From Pseudomonadota bacterium (GTDB lineage Bacteria > Pseudomonadota > Gammaproteobacteria > Burkholderiales > Gallionellaceae), in assembly GCA_021821945.1 (NCBI GenBank), contig JAJZTF010000004.1, positions 62,001 to 126,000 of the forward strand: a DNA stretch of 64,000 bases, read 5' to 3'. Below, piece by piece: positions 30,171 through 39,276 of this stretch. A program made the position numbers and the translations under genes. The stretch's first letter is position 1. Each line of letters begins with the position of its first letter. Under the pieces are notes generated by a model. That model saw only the letters and a list, made by a program, of their open reading frames with translations. It had not been told where the DNA came from and did not search any database.

Positions 30171-31277
30171 TCAGATACGCATCGGCATGACAACATACTT
30201 GAATTCCGGATCTTCCGGAGAAGTGATCAGGATGCTGCTATTCGGGTTGCCGAAAGAAAATATCGCCGTTTCGCTGTGTATGCTGTTCAGCCCGTCCAAA
30301 AGATAGTTCACGTTGAAGCCAATGTCGATCGCCTCCCCGTGGTAATCCGTTTCAATCTCTATTTGCGCCTCTTCCTGCTCGCTGTTGCTGCTGATGATGC
30401 ACAGGTTCCTTTCGGTGAGAACAAACCGCACACCGCGGAATTTTTCATTGGACAGAATTGCGGCCCTTTGCAGCGCCTGCTGTACAACTATTCTGTTGAT
30501 GCTCAAGTGATTGTTATAGTTCGGGATGACTCTTTGATAATCCGGAAACTTTCCTTCTATCAGCTTGGTGTAAATCTCGATGTCGGAGAAACTGGCCCTA
30601 AGCTGCAGCGTTGAAAGTTCTATCTCTATCTCTTCGTCCCCTTCGCCTAGCAATTTAGACAGTTCTATGATCGCCTTGCGCGGAACGATCACTTCTGTTC
30701 TTTCCAGATTGCCGTCAAACGTAATTGCATTGTAGGCCAGCCGGTGGCCGTCGGTTGCGACAGCACTCAATTTATTGTTTTCTATGACGAAAAGCACACC
30801 ATTGAGATAATACCGGACATCCTGTAGAGCCATTGCAAACTGGACAGACTCCAGAAGCTTCTTAAGTGCGTACTGCTTCAATCTCAATTTGTTTGAGTTT
30901 TCCAGCTGCTTTTTGAGCACAGGAAAATCCGATGCCGGTAAAGTCTGAAGATTGAACCTGCTCTTGTTAGACCTGATCTGAACCTTGTTTTCCTGAACGT
31001 CGATCGTGACCCTGCTCTGATCTGGCAGTATTCTCAGTATTTCCTGAAACTTCTTTCCTCCGACAGTTATTGCTTCCACAGATTCTGTCTGATTCTCGAT
31101 ATCCATCGTGGTCGTCACCTGGATCTCCAGATCTGTCGAGGTAAACCGCATTTTTCCGTCCTTTCTTTCCATCAATACATTGGAAAGAATAGGCATGGTC
31201 TGTTTGCGCTCAACAATGCCGATGACTGTTTGCAGTGGTTTCAACAAAGTTTCCTTTACTGCCTTTTCAATAAACAT
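30171..31277 (-). CDS. dnaN: DNA polymerase III beta sliding clamp
   Basis: The 368-residue clamp subunit has the usual length and three repeated clamp folds. It contains LLKPLQTVIGIVERKQTMPILSNVL (read in parts) at the N-terminus, LPASDFPVL, YLNGVLFVIENNKL, ATDGHRLAY, and the C-terminal PEDPEFKYVVMPMRI tail with the conserved MPMR. It follows dnaA across the candidate origin and precedes gyrB. Codons are visibly more A/T-rich than in the flanking metabolic genes. Confidence 0.97.
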   Translation of the reverse strand: MFIEKAVKETLLKPLQTVIGIVERKQTMPILSNVLMERKDGKMRFTSTDLEIQVTTTMDIENQTESVEAITVGGKKFQEILRILPDQSRVTIDVQENKVQIRSNKSRFNLQTLPASDFPVLKKQLENSNKLRLKQYALKKLLESVQFAMALQDVRYYLNGVLFVIENNKLSAVATDGHRLAYNAITFDGNLERTEVIVPRKAIIELSKLLGEGDEEIEIELSTLQLRASFSDIEIYTKLIEGKFPDYQRVIPNYNNHLSINRIVVQQALQRAAILSNEKFRGVRFVLTERNLCIISSNSEQEEAQIEIETDYHGEAIDIGFNVNYLLDGLNSIHSETAIFSFGNPNSSILITSPEDPEFKYVVMPMRI

Positions 31278-31471
31278 GATCGGATTCCTAGGGCTGGTAT
31301 TTTAGAAATGGTCTGGTTGATAAAGAATACTGTCTAAAAGAACATATATATAGATAATAATAACAATAAGGAGCCATCAACTTGTTTGCTTTCCCTATTA
31401 ACCCTGAAAAAACAGAATGATGTAAAAATTAAAAGCTGTTCTTTGAGCGTTGATAATTTTCAATCCAATTG

Positions 31472-31480
31472 TGGATAAGT
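31472..31480 (-). other. DnaA box
   Basis: TGTGGATAA on the plus strand is the reverse complement of the consensus TTATCCACA, a perfect match. Confidence 0.85.
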
Positions 31481-31516
31481 TTTCAATTCCTGGTCAATTA
31501 TAGAAAAGCACACAAG

Positions 31517-31525
31517 TTATACACA
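31517..31525 (+). other. DnaA box
   Basis: TTATACACA matches the relaxed consensus TTATNCACA. It lies 36 bp from, and in inverted orientation to, the first box. Confidence 0.8.
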
Positions 31526-31538
31526 GTTTTTCATCAAG

Positions 31539-32888
31539 TCACCCAGTCAGCGTCTGAAGCAGAATTTTATAGTCGGCATCGATGCCGGAATCGGTGCTCC
31601 TGAGAGAGGCAATATTCTGGCATGCATGGATGACCGTTGAATGATCCTTGCCGCCAAAGGCATTTCCGATGTCGGGCAGGCTCATGGTGGTCAGCTCTCT
31701 CGCGAGCGACATTGCCATCTGTCTCGGACGTGTCAGGTTTCTCGTCCTCTTTTTGGAAAGCAGATCAACAAGCTTGATCCGGTAAAAATCAGCGACAGTT
31801 TTTTGTATGTTGTCTATCGTGATCTGACGATTTTTTGCGATCAGGATGTCCTTCAGCGCTTCCCTGGCAGTTTCAAGGGATATGGCCTTCCTGTGAAACT
31901 TTGTGTAGGCCTCAACGCGCTTCAATGCACCTTCCAGTTCCCGTATGTTCGAACTGACGTGCTTTGCAATGAAGAACGCGACGGCATCATCCAGCGTATA
32001 ACCGCCTATGCAGGCCTTTTTTAGAAGAATCGCGACGCGCATCTCGAGTTCCGGCGGTTCTATTTCAATCGTCAGCCCCCAGCCGAACCTCGATATCAGA
32101 CGGCTCTCGAGGCCTTTGAGCTCCTTGGGGAAAGTGTCGCTGGTAATGATGATCTGCTTGTGCGAGTCTATCAGCGTGTTGAACGCATAGAAGAATTCTT
32201 CCTGGGTCTTGCTTTTATCGGAAAAGAACTGAATGTCATCTATCAGCAATACGTCAAGGGAATGGTAATACTGCTTGAACTCTTCGAAGTTGTTCGTACG
32301 GTAGGCTTTCACGACATCTGCAACGTAGCGTTCCGCGTGCATGTAACAAACCTTCGCTTCTGGACGATTCAGGCAAATCTGGTTGCCAATCGCCTGAGCC
32401 AGATGGGTCTTTCCAAGGCCCACTCCCCCGTAGATAAAGAAGGGGTTGTATGAAACCCCCGGCGATTCGGAAACCTGGGTTGCTGCGGCAAAAGCCAGCT
32501 GATTTGCTTTTCCGGTGACGAAGTTGTCGAAAGTCAGATTTTGGTTTAATTTCCCGTAACCTCTTGGGGAGTTTTCAGACTTGTGCCTGATTTCAGGCGC
32601 TTTTGTTTTGATTGTGGGAGCAGGGGCAGTTTCCTGAACCGGAACTGGTTCAATAATGCGAAATTCGAATTCAGGCACATTTTGATAGAACTGCTTTGCC
32701 AAATTGAGGATTTCGGAAAAAAAACGTTCCTGCAATATTTTCAGGGTGAAGGAGTTGGGGGCAGTCAGAACCAGCCGTTCGTTATCCTTCAACAAGGAAA
32801 GGGGCTTTATCCAGGAGTTGAATTGACGGGAAGGCAGGCTTTTCTCAAACGAAACGAGGCAAGATTGCCAGAACTCTTTTTCTTGCAT
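31539..32888 (-). CDS. dnaA: Chromosomal replication initiator DnaA
   Basis: The 449-residue initiator has domain I (MQEKEFWQSCLVSFEKSLPS), a variable linker, and the AAA+ domain starting at LNQNLTFDNFVTGKANQLAF with Walker A GGVGLGKTHLAQAIG and Walker B DVLLIDDIQFF. The C-terminal helix-turn-helix carries the signature RPRQMAMSLARELTTMSLPDI (in two parts) and GGKDHSTVIHACQNI. The start codon is the ATG at 32888 with a weak GAG ribosome-binding site. It is divergent from rpmH, the ancestral arrangement around bacterial origins. Confidence 0.98.
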   Translation of the reverse strand: MQEKEFWQSCLVSFEKSLPSRQFNSWIKPLSLLKDNERLVLTAPNSFTLKILQERFFSEILNLAKQFYQNVPEFEFRIIEPVPVQETAPAPTIKTKAPEIRHKSENSPRGYGKLNQNLTFDNFVTGKANQLAFAAATQVSESPGVSYNPFFIYGGVGLGKTHLAQAIGNQICLNRPEAKVCYMHAERYVADVVKAYRTNNFEEFKQYYHSLDVLLIDDIQFFSDKSKTQEEFFYAFNTLIDSHKQIIITSDTFPKELKGLESRLISRFGWGLTIEIEPPELEMRVAILLKKACIGGYTLDDAVAFFIAKHVSSNIRELEGALKRVEAYTKFHRKAISLETAREALKDILIAKNRQITIDNIQKTVADFYRIKLVDLLSKKRTRNLTRPRQMAMSLARELTTMSLPDIGNAFGGKDHSTVIHACQNIASLRSTDSGIDADYKILLQTLTG

Positions 32889-32930
32889 ACAAACTCAATC
32901 GACCGGTAATCTGTCATCAGCACGGAAGCG

Positions 32931-32959
32931 ATTCTACAGGTCTTGGGAAAACTTATCCA
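32931..32959 (-). promoter_or_regulatory. Candidate dnaA promoter overlapped by a DnaA box
   Basis: On the minus strand TGGATA (32959-32954) and TAGAAT (32936-32931) are separated by 17 bp and each match the sigma-70 consensus in four and five positions. The -35 hexamer lies inside the DnaA box at 32953-32961, which would give direct autorepression. Confidence 0.4.
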
Positions 32960-32961
32960 CA
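32953..32961 (+). other. DnaA box upstream of dnaA
   Basis: TTATCCACA is a perfect consensus box in the dnaA-rpmH gap. Confidence 0.88.
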
Positions 32962-32981
32962 GACAGATTTTCAAATATATC

Positions 32982-33010
32982 TTGACATGTCTTGAGTAAC
33001 ATATTGTAAT
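32982..33010 (+). promoter_or_regulatory. Strong sigma-70-type promoter of rpmH
   Basis: A perfect -35 TTGACA (32982-32987) and a -10 TGTAAT (33005-33010, five of six matches) are 17 bp apart. The predicted start lies about 27 bp before the rpmH ATG, leaving room for the AAGGA ribosome-binding site. Confidence 0.78.
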
Positions 33011-33044
33011 ACCGCGTTTTATGGCCCGCGAAGGATAATCCAAA

Positions 33045-33179
33045 ATGAAACGTACATACCAACCATCAGTTACGAAGAGAAAGCGCACGCATGGCTTCCT
33101 GGTGCGAATGAAATCGCGCGGGGGCAGGGCGGTGATACGCGCACGCCGCGCAAAGGGCCGTGCAAAGCTCGCCGTCTAA
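33045..33179 (+). CDS. rpmH: Ribosomal protein L34
   Basis: This 44-residue protein reads [20 protein letters not shown] in its first 20 residues and ends in [10 protein letters not shown], the near-universal L34 sequence. It is highly basic and belongs to the large ribosomal subunit. A ribosome-binding site AAGGA lies 9 bp before the ATG and a strong promoter lies upstream. It is divergent from dnaA and its end overlaps the likely rnpA start. Confidence 0.98.
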   Translation: MKRTYQPSVTKRKRTHGFLVRMKSRGGRAVIRARRAKGRAKLAV

Positions 33180-33531
33180 ACGGGCTAATAGTTTCTCAGC
33201 CGCGCAAAGGATACCGCGCGGTGTAGGCTATGGGCAATGCCTCAAATCAAAGTCTGTTTCAGATGAGTATTTCAAGCTTTTTTTTGCAAATAACCATCTG
33301 AAAAGGGCCAGATTGGGCATTGTTGTGGCAAAAAAATATTTTTCCAGATCTGTAGACAGGAACAAGGCGAAGCGGAGAATCCGGGAGTTCTTCCGGACCC
33401 ACAGGATAAGAGAGTGCGGCGTGGATGTCGTTGTGATGGCCCGAAAAGTCGAGCATCCTGGCCCTGAGTTGTATAAAATACATTTGGACAGACTCCTCAG
33501 CAAGGTAGCGATACTATGCGCACAATCCTGA
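33160..33531 (+). CDS. rnpA: Ribonuclease P protein component
   Basis: The 123-residue basic protein assists RNase P RNA in 5' processing of tRNA precursors. The family core is clear: [30 protein letters not shown] (read in two parts), with the RNR-like motif as [11 protein letters not shown]. The only plausible in-frame start is the GTG at 33160, which lies inside rpmH and gives a 20-bp overlap. Homology to the usual N-terminus begins around residue 12 (FSAAQRI). The 3' end overlaps yidD by 16 bp. Confidence 0.9.
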   Translation: MQSSPSKRANSFSAAQRIPRGVGYGQCLKSKSVSDEYFKLFFANNHLKRARLGIVVAKKYFSRSVDRNKAKRRIREFFRTHRIRECGVDVVVMARKVEHPGPELYKIHLDRLLSKVAILCAQS

Positions 33532-33725
33532 TAAAGCTAATCCACGGCTACCAGTACCTGATCAGCCCGCTTTTCCCCCCTACCTGCCGGTTTACGCCAA
33601 GCTGTTCCCATTACGCGTGCGAAGTCTTGAGCAGGCACGGCATTTTCAAAGGGACATGGCTCAGTTTTTCACGTCTTCTACGCTGTAATCCCTGGCACCC
33701 AGGCGGTTACGATCCGGCACCATAA
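33516..33725 (+). CDS. yidD: Membrane protein insertion efficiency factor YidD
   Basis: The 69-residue protein contains the family signature: [33 protein letters not shown] and the ending [14 protein letters not shown]. It is thought to help YidC-dependent membrane protein insertion. It is located, as usual, between rnpA and yidC and overlaps the rnpA end. Confidence 0.95.
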   Translation: MRTILIKLIHGYQYLISPLFPPTCRFTPSCSHYACEVLSRHGIFKGTWLSFSRLLRCNPWHPGGYDPAP

Positions 33726-33740
33726 TTAATAAAAATCATC

Positions 33741-35357
33741 ATGGACTTTCAAAGGCTCTTCCTCTTCTTAATCTTTTCCTTTTCATTGATGATGGTCTGG
33801 GACGGCTGGCAGCGTTATCAGCATCCGCAGCCGGTTGCAACTGAAGCGTCCCAAACCGTGAATGCACAAAAAGGGGCAACAGGGCATGCCCAGATCATCC
33901 AGAGCGCGAAAGCAGCCCCTGCCGGAAAAACGATCAAGGTCAGCACGGATCTGATGACCGCCGAGATAAACACGGCGGGAGGGGACATTCAGGGACTCAG
34001 TTTTTTGAAGCATCCTGACAGGCTCGACAAGAACAAGAGCCAGGCGCTGTTTGAAAAGGGTCCAGGAACCCATAACTACGTTGCCCAGACTGGCCTCCTG
34101 GGAGCGGGTTTGCCCAACCATACGACCCTGTTCACCAGTGATCAGGATAGCTACCAGATGGGCGAAAGTGCCGACAAGCTTCAGGTAGTTTTGAAGGCAG
34201 CCAGCCCGGACGGGGTGAAGGTGACGAAGACAATCACCTTCCACAAGGACAGCTACGTTGTAGATGTCACCTATCAAATTGAAAACGACGGAAGCCAGCC
34301 GCTCAAAACATCCGCCTATTATCAATTCACGCGGGATGACAAGGAGCCTGCCGGACTGACCAAAATGGTACCGACCTTTACGGGCGTGGCGGTATATACG
34401 GACAAGGATAAGTTCCAGAAAGTCAGCTTTGAGGATATCGCAAAGGGCAAGGTCAAATATCCTGCGGAGTCGAACGATGGCTGGATAGGCATGTTGCAGC
34501 ACTATTTCGTTGCTGCATGGATACCGGAAGAGCACTCGAAGCGCGAATTCTACACGCGGAAACTCGAAGACGGGCTGTATGCGGCCGGCGTGATCATGCC
34601 TTTTCCTACCGTGCTTCCCGGGCAAAAGGCTAGCCTGACCGTGCCATTTTATGCAGGCCCGGCAGAATCCAGTCTCAATGCGATCGCACCAGGCCTCGGG
34701 CTGACGGTGGATTATGGATGGCTGACCGTCGTTGCGACGCCGATTTTCAGCACGCTGAGTTTCATACACGGCCTTGTCGGAAACTGGGGCGTGGCGATCA
34801 TCATACTGACGCTGCTGATCAAGATTCTTTTCTTCCCGCTTTCTGCCGCAAGCTACAGATCGATGGCGAAGATGCGCATGATCGCTCCAAAGCTTGAGAG
34901 GATAAAGCAGCAATACGCAAATGATCGCGAGCAGCTTAACCGCGCGATGATGGATCTTTACAAAACCGAGAAGATCAACCCGCTTGGCGGCTGCCTGCCG
35001 GTCGTGATCCAGATCCCGGTATTCATTTCGCTTTACTGGTCGATACTCGCGAGCGTCGAGATGCGCTATGCCCCGTTTTTCGGCTGGATCACCGACTTGT
35101 CCGCGCCTGATCCCTATTACATATTGCCGGTTCTGATGGGGATCAGCATGCTGATGCAGTCGAGACTCAATCCGCCCCCCCCGGATCCGATGCAGGCAAA
35201 GATCATGAAGATCATGCCGGTGGCTTTCAGCGTGATGTTCTTCTTCTTTCCGGCGGGTCTGGTGCTTTACTCCATCGTGAACAACGGTTTGTCCATTGCC
35301 CAGCAATGGTACATAACCCGCAAGCTTGGTGTCGCGGGTGCAGGTGCAAAAAACTGA
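33741..35357 (+). CDS. yidC: Membrane protein insertase YidC
   Basis: The 538-residue inner-membrane insertase has an N-terminal signal-anchor (FLFLIFSFSLMMVWDGW), a large periplasmic domain of about 300 residues, and the conserved five-helix core. The core includes GNWGVAIIILTLLIKILFFPLS (in two parts), SYRSMAKMRMIAPKLERI, NPLGGCLPVVIQIPVFISLY and MPVAFSVMFFFFPAGLVLYSIVNN (in parts). The gram-negative periplasmic P1 domain is present. It follows yidD by 15 bp. Confidence 0.97.
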   Translation: MDFQRLFLFLIFSFSLMMVWDGWQRYQHPQPVATEASQTVNAQKGATGHAQIIQSAKAAPAGKTIKVSTDLMTAEINTAGGDIQGLSFLKHPDRLDKNKSQALFEKGPGTHNYVAQTGLLGAGLPNHTTLFTSDQDSYQMGESADKLQVVLKAASPDGVKVTKTITFHKDSYVVDVTYQIENDGSQPLKTSAYYQFTRDDKEPAGLTKMVPTFTGVAVYTDKDKFQKVSFEDIAKGKVKYPAESNDGWIGMLQHYFVAAWIPEEHSKREFYTRKLEDGLYAAGVIMPFPTVLPGQKASLTVPFYAGPAESSLNAIAPGLGLTVDYGWLTVVATPIFSTLSFIHGLVGNWGVAIIILTLLIKILFFPLSAASYRSMAKMRMIAPKLERIKQQYANDREQLNRAMMDLYKTEKINPLGGCLPVVIQIPVFISLYWSILASVEMRYAPFFGWITDLSAPDPYYILPVLMGISMLMQSRLNPPPPDPMQAKIMKIMPVAFSVMFFFFPAGLVLYSIVNNGLSIAQQWYITRKLGVAGAGAKN

Positions 35358-36669
35358 CACGATAGCTGCAATAGCCACGGCACAGGGCCAGGGTGGAATC
35401 GGGGTTGTGCGCATTTCGGGCCCGGATTCCGCAGCACTTGCCGCTGAAGTTCTGGGTAGGCTACCGGAGGCGCGCCGCGCCACCTACACCGGTTTCCTGG
35501 ATGAAAACCGGGAAGCGATCGACCAGGGCATCGCCATTTTTTATCCGGGCCCGAACTCCTTCACCGGCGAGGATGTGCTTGAATTGCAGGGGCATGGCGG
35601 CCCTGCGGTTTTGAAAATGCTGTTGCAGCGCTGCCTCGCCCTGGGAGCGCGGCTCGCGGAGCCGGGAGAATTCACCCGGCGCGCCTTCCTGAACGACAAG
35701 CTCGATCTGGCGCAGGCGGAGAGCGTGGCCGACCTCATCTCCGCGACCACTTCGGAAGCGGCACGAAGCGCGATGCGCTCCCTGCAGGGAGCCTTTTCGG
35801 CCGAAATAAATGCCCTGCTTGAATCCCTTGTGAAGCTCCGGATGCTTGTGGAGGCGATGCTCGACTTTCCCGAGGAGGAGATCGACGAGACGGATAGCGG
35901 GCGATGCCATTCGTTGCTCAGCGAACTCAGGGAGAGACTGCAGAAGACGCTAAGGGCTGCAACGCAGGGAAGCCTGTTGAGGGATGGCGCGCATGTCGCT
36001 CTGCTGGGCAGGCCAAATGTCGGAAAATCGAGCCTCCTGAACCGCCTTTCTGGCCAGGATGTCGCCCTTGTCAGCAACGTGCCCGGGACGACGAGAGATG
36101 TCATCCGTGAGGCGATTCAGATTCGCGGCATTCCCTTGCACATCATGGACACGGCAGGATTAAGGGAGTCGGGGGACGAGGTCGAAAACATGGGCATGCA
36201 AAGGACCCGCCAGGCAGCAGAAAAGGCAGACCTGATCCTGCTTCTCCTGGATGCCTCCTGCGGCCGGATGCAGGATGACGAGGAGATCATCTCAAGCCTT
36301 CCCCGTGACATTCCCCATCTGCTGGTTTACAACAAGGCAGACCTTCTCGCCGAGGAAACGGAAAGAGGGGCAGGAATATTTGTTTCCGCAAGATCGGGGG
36401 AGGGAATCGACGGGCTCCGGGAGGAAATTCTCAGGATGATAGGCTGGCGTCATCAGGAGGGTGGGTCTTTCATCGCCCGCGAAAGACATCTTGCCGCGCT
36501 AAGCGAAACCCAGGCCCATGTTGACCGCGCTTTTGACGCATTGCAGAATCCCGAGCTGCTCGCCGAGGAGCTGCGCCTTGCCCAACGGGCCTTGAGCAGC
36601 ATCACCGGGAGATTTTCGCCGGATGATCTGCTGGGTGAAATATTCAGCCATTTTTGCATTGGAAAGTGA
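35341..36669 (+). CDS. mnmE: tRNA modification GTPase MnmE
   Basis: This protein of about 442 residues works with MnmG to make cmnm5U at the tRNA wobble position. It shows the folate-binding N-terminal domain (DTIAAIATAQGQGGIGVVRISG in parts, FTRRAFLNDKLDLAQAESV), a G domain with LLGRPNVGKSSLLNRLSG, VPGTTRD, DTAGLRES and NKAD, and the C-terminal catalytic CIGK. Three GTG codons at 35326, 35335 and 35341 could start it; all overlap the end of yidC. I chose the last because it leaves the usual few residues before DTIAAIAT. Confidence 0.94.
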   Translation, partial: QVQKTDTIAAIATAQGQGGIGVVRISGPDSAALAAEVLGRLPEARRATYTGFLDENREAIDQGIAIFYPGPNSFTGEDVLELQGHGGPAVLKMLLQRCLALGARLAEPGEFTRRAFLNDKLDLAQAESVADLISATTSEAARSAMRSLQGAFSAEINALLESLVKLRMLVEAMLDFPEEEIDETDSGRCHSLLSELRERLQKTLRAATQGSLLRDGAHVALLGRPNVGKSSLLNRLSGQDVALVSNVPGTTRDVIREAIQIRGIPLHIMDTAGLRESGDEVENMGMQRTRQAAEKADLILLLLDASCGRMQDDEEIISSLPRDIPHLLVYNKADLLAEETERGAGIFVSARSGEGIDGLREEILRMIGWRHQEGGSFIARERHLAALSETQAHVDRAFDALQNPELLAEELRLAQRALSSITGRFSPDDLLGEIFSHFCIGK

Positions 36670-36688
36670 TGTTTCACGTGAAACATCA
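36667..36688. other. parS centromere site (mnmE-mnmG gap)
   Basis: The core TGTTTCACGTGAAACA at 36670-36685 is the exact parS consensus. The palindrome extends 3 bp further on each side, so the mnmE stop codon TGA forms its left end. It lies 2.6 kb from parA. Confidence 0.93.
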
Positions 36689-36743
36689 TCCTTTCGGCCC
36701 GACTCGTGTATCATGCGCATCTTTTTAATCCAATAGCAGCAAC

Positions 36744-38636
36744 ATGAAATTTCCAGATGCATTCGATGTGATCGTTGTGGGCGGCGGGCACGCCGGCACG
36801 GAGGCCGCCCTTGCAAGCGCGCGCGCGGGCTGCAAAACGCTGCTGCTGAGCCATAACATCGAGACGCTCGGCCAGATGTCCTGCAATCCATCCATAGGCG
36901 GAATAGGGAAGGGACATCTGGTCAAGGAGGTGGATGCACTTGGGGGTGCGATGGCGAGAGCAACGGATGAAAGCGGCATCCAGTTCCGCATTCTGAACGC
37001 CAGCAAGGGTTATGCAGTAAGAGCCACACGGGCTCAGGCAGACAGGGTTTTGTACAAGCAGGCGATACGGCGCACGCTGGAAAACCAGCCCAATCTTTGG
37101 CTGTTCCAGCAGGCCGTTGATGACCTGATGTTTGAAGGGGACAGGGTCGCGGGCGTGGTAACGCAGCTGGGGCTGCGCTTTCACGGCAGGGCCGTGGTTT
37201 TGACCGCAGGGACTTTCCTTGCCGGGCTGATCCATGTAGGCCAGTCGAACTATCAGGCAGGAAGAGCAGGAGACCCGCCCGCGATCAGCCTGGCGCATAG
37301 GCTGAGAGAGCTCAAGCTTCCGGTTGGAAGGCTGAAAACCGGAACCCCGCCCCGCATAGACGGGCGCACCATAGACTATTCGGTTCTCAAGATCCAGCCG
37401 GGGGACGACCCTGTGCCCGTTTTTTCATTCATGGGGAATGCGTCGGAGCATCCCAGGCAGCTTCCCTGCTGGATAACCGAGACCAGCGAGAAGACCCACG
37501 AAATCATCAGGAGGGGTCTCGATCGCTCGCCCCTGTTCACCGGGGTTATCGAGGGTGTAGGCCCGCGCTATTGCCCGTCAATAGAGGACAAGATCACGCG
37601 GTTTGCAGACAAGCTGTCGCACCAGATCTTTCTGGAGCCGGAAGGGTTGACGACGCATGAGGTGTACCCGAACGGGATTTCAACCAGCCTTCCGTTCGAC
37701 GTCCAGCTGGATCTGGTGCGTTCCATCAGGGGTATGGAAAATGCGCACATATTGCGGCCAGGATATGCAATAGAGTACGACTATTTCAATCCATGCGGGC
37801 TCAAAAGCTCGCTTGAAACAAAGGCAATAGGGGGGCTCTTCTTCGCCGGTCAGATAAATGGAACGACGGGATACGAGGAGGCCGCAGCGCAGGGCCTGCT
37901 TGCCGGACTGAATGCAGCTCTCCAGGTGCGCGAAATGGAGCCGTGGTGTCCCGGGCGGGATGAGGCATATCTGGGCGTGCTGGTGGACGATCTGATCACA
38001 CAGGGGGTTTCGGAGCCGTACAGGATGTTCACGAGCCGTGCGGAGTACCGGTTGCAGCTGCGCGAGGACAATGCGGATCTGCGCCTGACGGAGACCGGAC
38101 GCAGGCTGGGGGTGGTGGATGACGAGCGATGGGCTGCTTTCAACAGGAAACGGGATGCGATCGAGGCTGAAAAGGAGCGGTTGAAAGGCACATGGGTGAA
38201 TCCGCGAATCTTGTCAAGAGACGATGCCGAGAGGGTTCTTGGCAAGGGCATAGAAAGGGAATATTCGCTGCATGATCTGCTGCTCAGACCCAACGTCAGT
38301 TATGAGGACCTGATGACATTGCCGGGTGCGGGCGTGCCTGTCGATGATCGGAAGGTCTCCGAGCAGGTGGAAATCCAGGCAAAATATCAGGGGTACATAG
38401 AGCGCCAGAATGCCGAGATAGAAAGCGGGGAATATAACGAGTCCCTCAGGCTGCCACAGGATATGGACTATCGCGAGGTGCGGGGGCTTTCCATAGAAGT
38501 GCAGCAGAAGCTGAACCTGAACAAGCCAGAAACCGTGGGTCAGGCATCGCGCATTTCCGGCATTACGCCTGCGGCGATATCGCTGCTGCTGGTGCACTTG
38601 AAACGCGGGTTTCGCGATGCAAAAGCACACGGTTGA
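36744..38636 (+). CDS. mnmG: tRNA uridine-34 carboxymethylaminomethyl modification enzyme MnmG
   Basis: The 630-residue FAD enzyme partners MnmE. It shows the dinucleotide fold [19 protein letters not shown], the motif [38 protein letters not shown], the [13 protein letters not shown] region, the FAD motif [21 protein letters not shown] and the C-terminal helical domain. The length is typical. A parS palindrome lies 55 bp before the ATG. Its end overlaps rsmG by 20 bp. Confidence 0.97.
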   Translation: MKFPDAFDVIVVGGGHAGTEAALASARAGCKTLLLSHNIETLGQMSCNPSIGGIGKGHLVKEVDALGGAMARATDESGIQFRILNASKGYAVRATRAQADRVLYKQAIRRTLENQPNLWLFQQAVDDLMFEGDRVAGVVTQLGLRFHGRAVVLTAGTFLAGLIHVGQSNYQAGRAGDPPAISLAHRLRELKLPVGRLKTGTPPRIDGRTIDYSVLKIQPGDDPVPVFSFMGNASEHPRQLPCWITETSEKTHEIIRRGLDRSPLFTGVIEGVGPRYCPSIEDKITRFADKLSHQIFLEPEGLTTHEVYPNGISTSLPFDVQLDLVRSIRGMENAHILRPGYAIEYDYFNPCGLKSSLETKAIGGLFFAGQINGTTGYEEAAAQGLLAGLNAALQVREMEPWCPGRDEAYLGVLVDDLITQGVSEPYRMFTSRAEYRLQLREDNADLRLTETGRRLGVVDDERWAAFNRKRDAIEAEKERLKGTWVNPRILSRDDAERVLGKGIEREYSLHDLLLRPNVSYEDLMTLPGAGVPVDDRKVSEQVEIQAKYQGYIERQNAEIESGEYNESLRLPQDMDYREVRGLSIEVQQKLNLNKPETVGQASRISGITPAAISLLLVHLKRGFRDAKAHG

Positions 38637-39276
38637 CAGGAATGCGTTGAGCGCAATCCTGACGAGCGGGACAGGGCGTCTGGGCATTGATGTAAACCGC
38701 GAAACCAGGGAAAGGCTGATCAGCTATCTGGATCTTCTGCAAAAGTGGAACAAGGTATACAACCTGACCGCGATCCGTGACCCGGAACAGATGGTTTCCC
38801 ATCACCTGCTGGATAGCCTTGCGATCTTGCCGCACGTTGATGGGAAACGCTGGCTTGACGTTGGAAGCGGCGCGGGGCTGCCGGGAATGGTGCTGGCGAT
38901 CGCGCGCCCGGACTGGCATGTCACCCTGCTCGACAGCAACAGCAAGAAGACGGGCTTTTTGCAGCAGGCCGCGATAGAACTGGAATTGGGCAATGCAGAG
39001 GTCAGGTGCGCAAGGGTGGAGGATTTTAACGTGGAGCAAAAATACGACAGGATCGTTTCTCGCGCATTTGCAGAACTTGGAGATTTCCTGAGCGTCACCC
39101 GCCACCTTATTGCGGCTGATGGCAAGTGGATTGCAATGAAGGGGCTGCCGGAACGGGAGCTGTCGGGCATCCCGGACGATAGTTTGGTCGAAAAAGTCAT
39201 TGCGCTGGATGTGCCTGATCTGCATGCCGCGCGCAGCCTGGTGATCGCGAGACTGAGAAAGGACAAGGCGGTATGA
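38617..39276 (+). CDS. rsmG: 16S rRNA (guanine-527-N7)-methyltransferase
   Basis: The 219-residue SAM-dependent methyltransferase shows [20 protein letters not shown], the SAM motif [16 protein letters not shown], and [12 protein letters not shown]. The start ATG lies within the last 20 bp of mnmG, and its own end overlaps parA by 4 bp (ATGA). This tight packing indicates one transcript from mnmG to parB. Confidence 0.95.
   Translation: MQKHTVDRNALSAILTSGTGRLGIDVNRETRERLISYLDLLQKWNKVYNLTAIRDPEQMVSHHLLDSLAILPHVDGKRWLDVGSGAGLPGMVLAIARPDWHVTLLDSNSKKTGFLQQAAIELELGNAEVRCARVEDFNVEQKYDRIVSRAFAELGDFLSVTRHLIAADGKWIAMKGLPERELSGIPDDSLVEKVIALDVPDLHAARSLVIARLRKDKAV

Larger units (their letters stand above)
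31278..31538. other. Candidate replication origin (oriC) between dnaN and dnaA
   Basis: This 261-bp gap contains two DnaA boxes (31472-31480 and 31517-31525), an AT-rich stretch at 31341-31370 that could unwind, and the triplet series TAATAATAACAATAAG that resembles DnaA-trios. Gene direction switches from leftward to rightward just beyond dnaA, as expected for bidirectional replication. The 155-bp dnaA-rpmH gap, with one more box, is the alternative or additional part of the origin. Confidence 0.65.

Noticed and set aside
33783-35483. 566-codon minus-strand frame opposite yidC
   Set aside because: It is a shadow of yidC and runs into mnmE without any domain signal.
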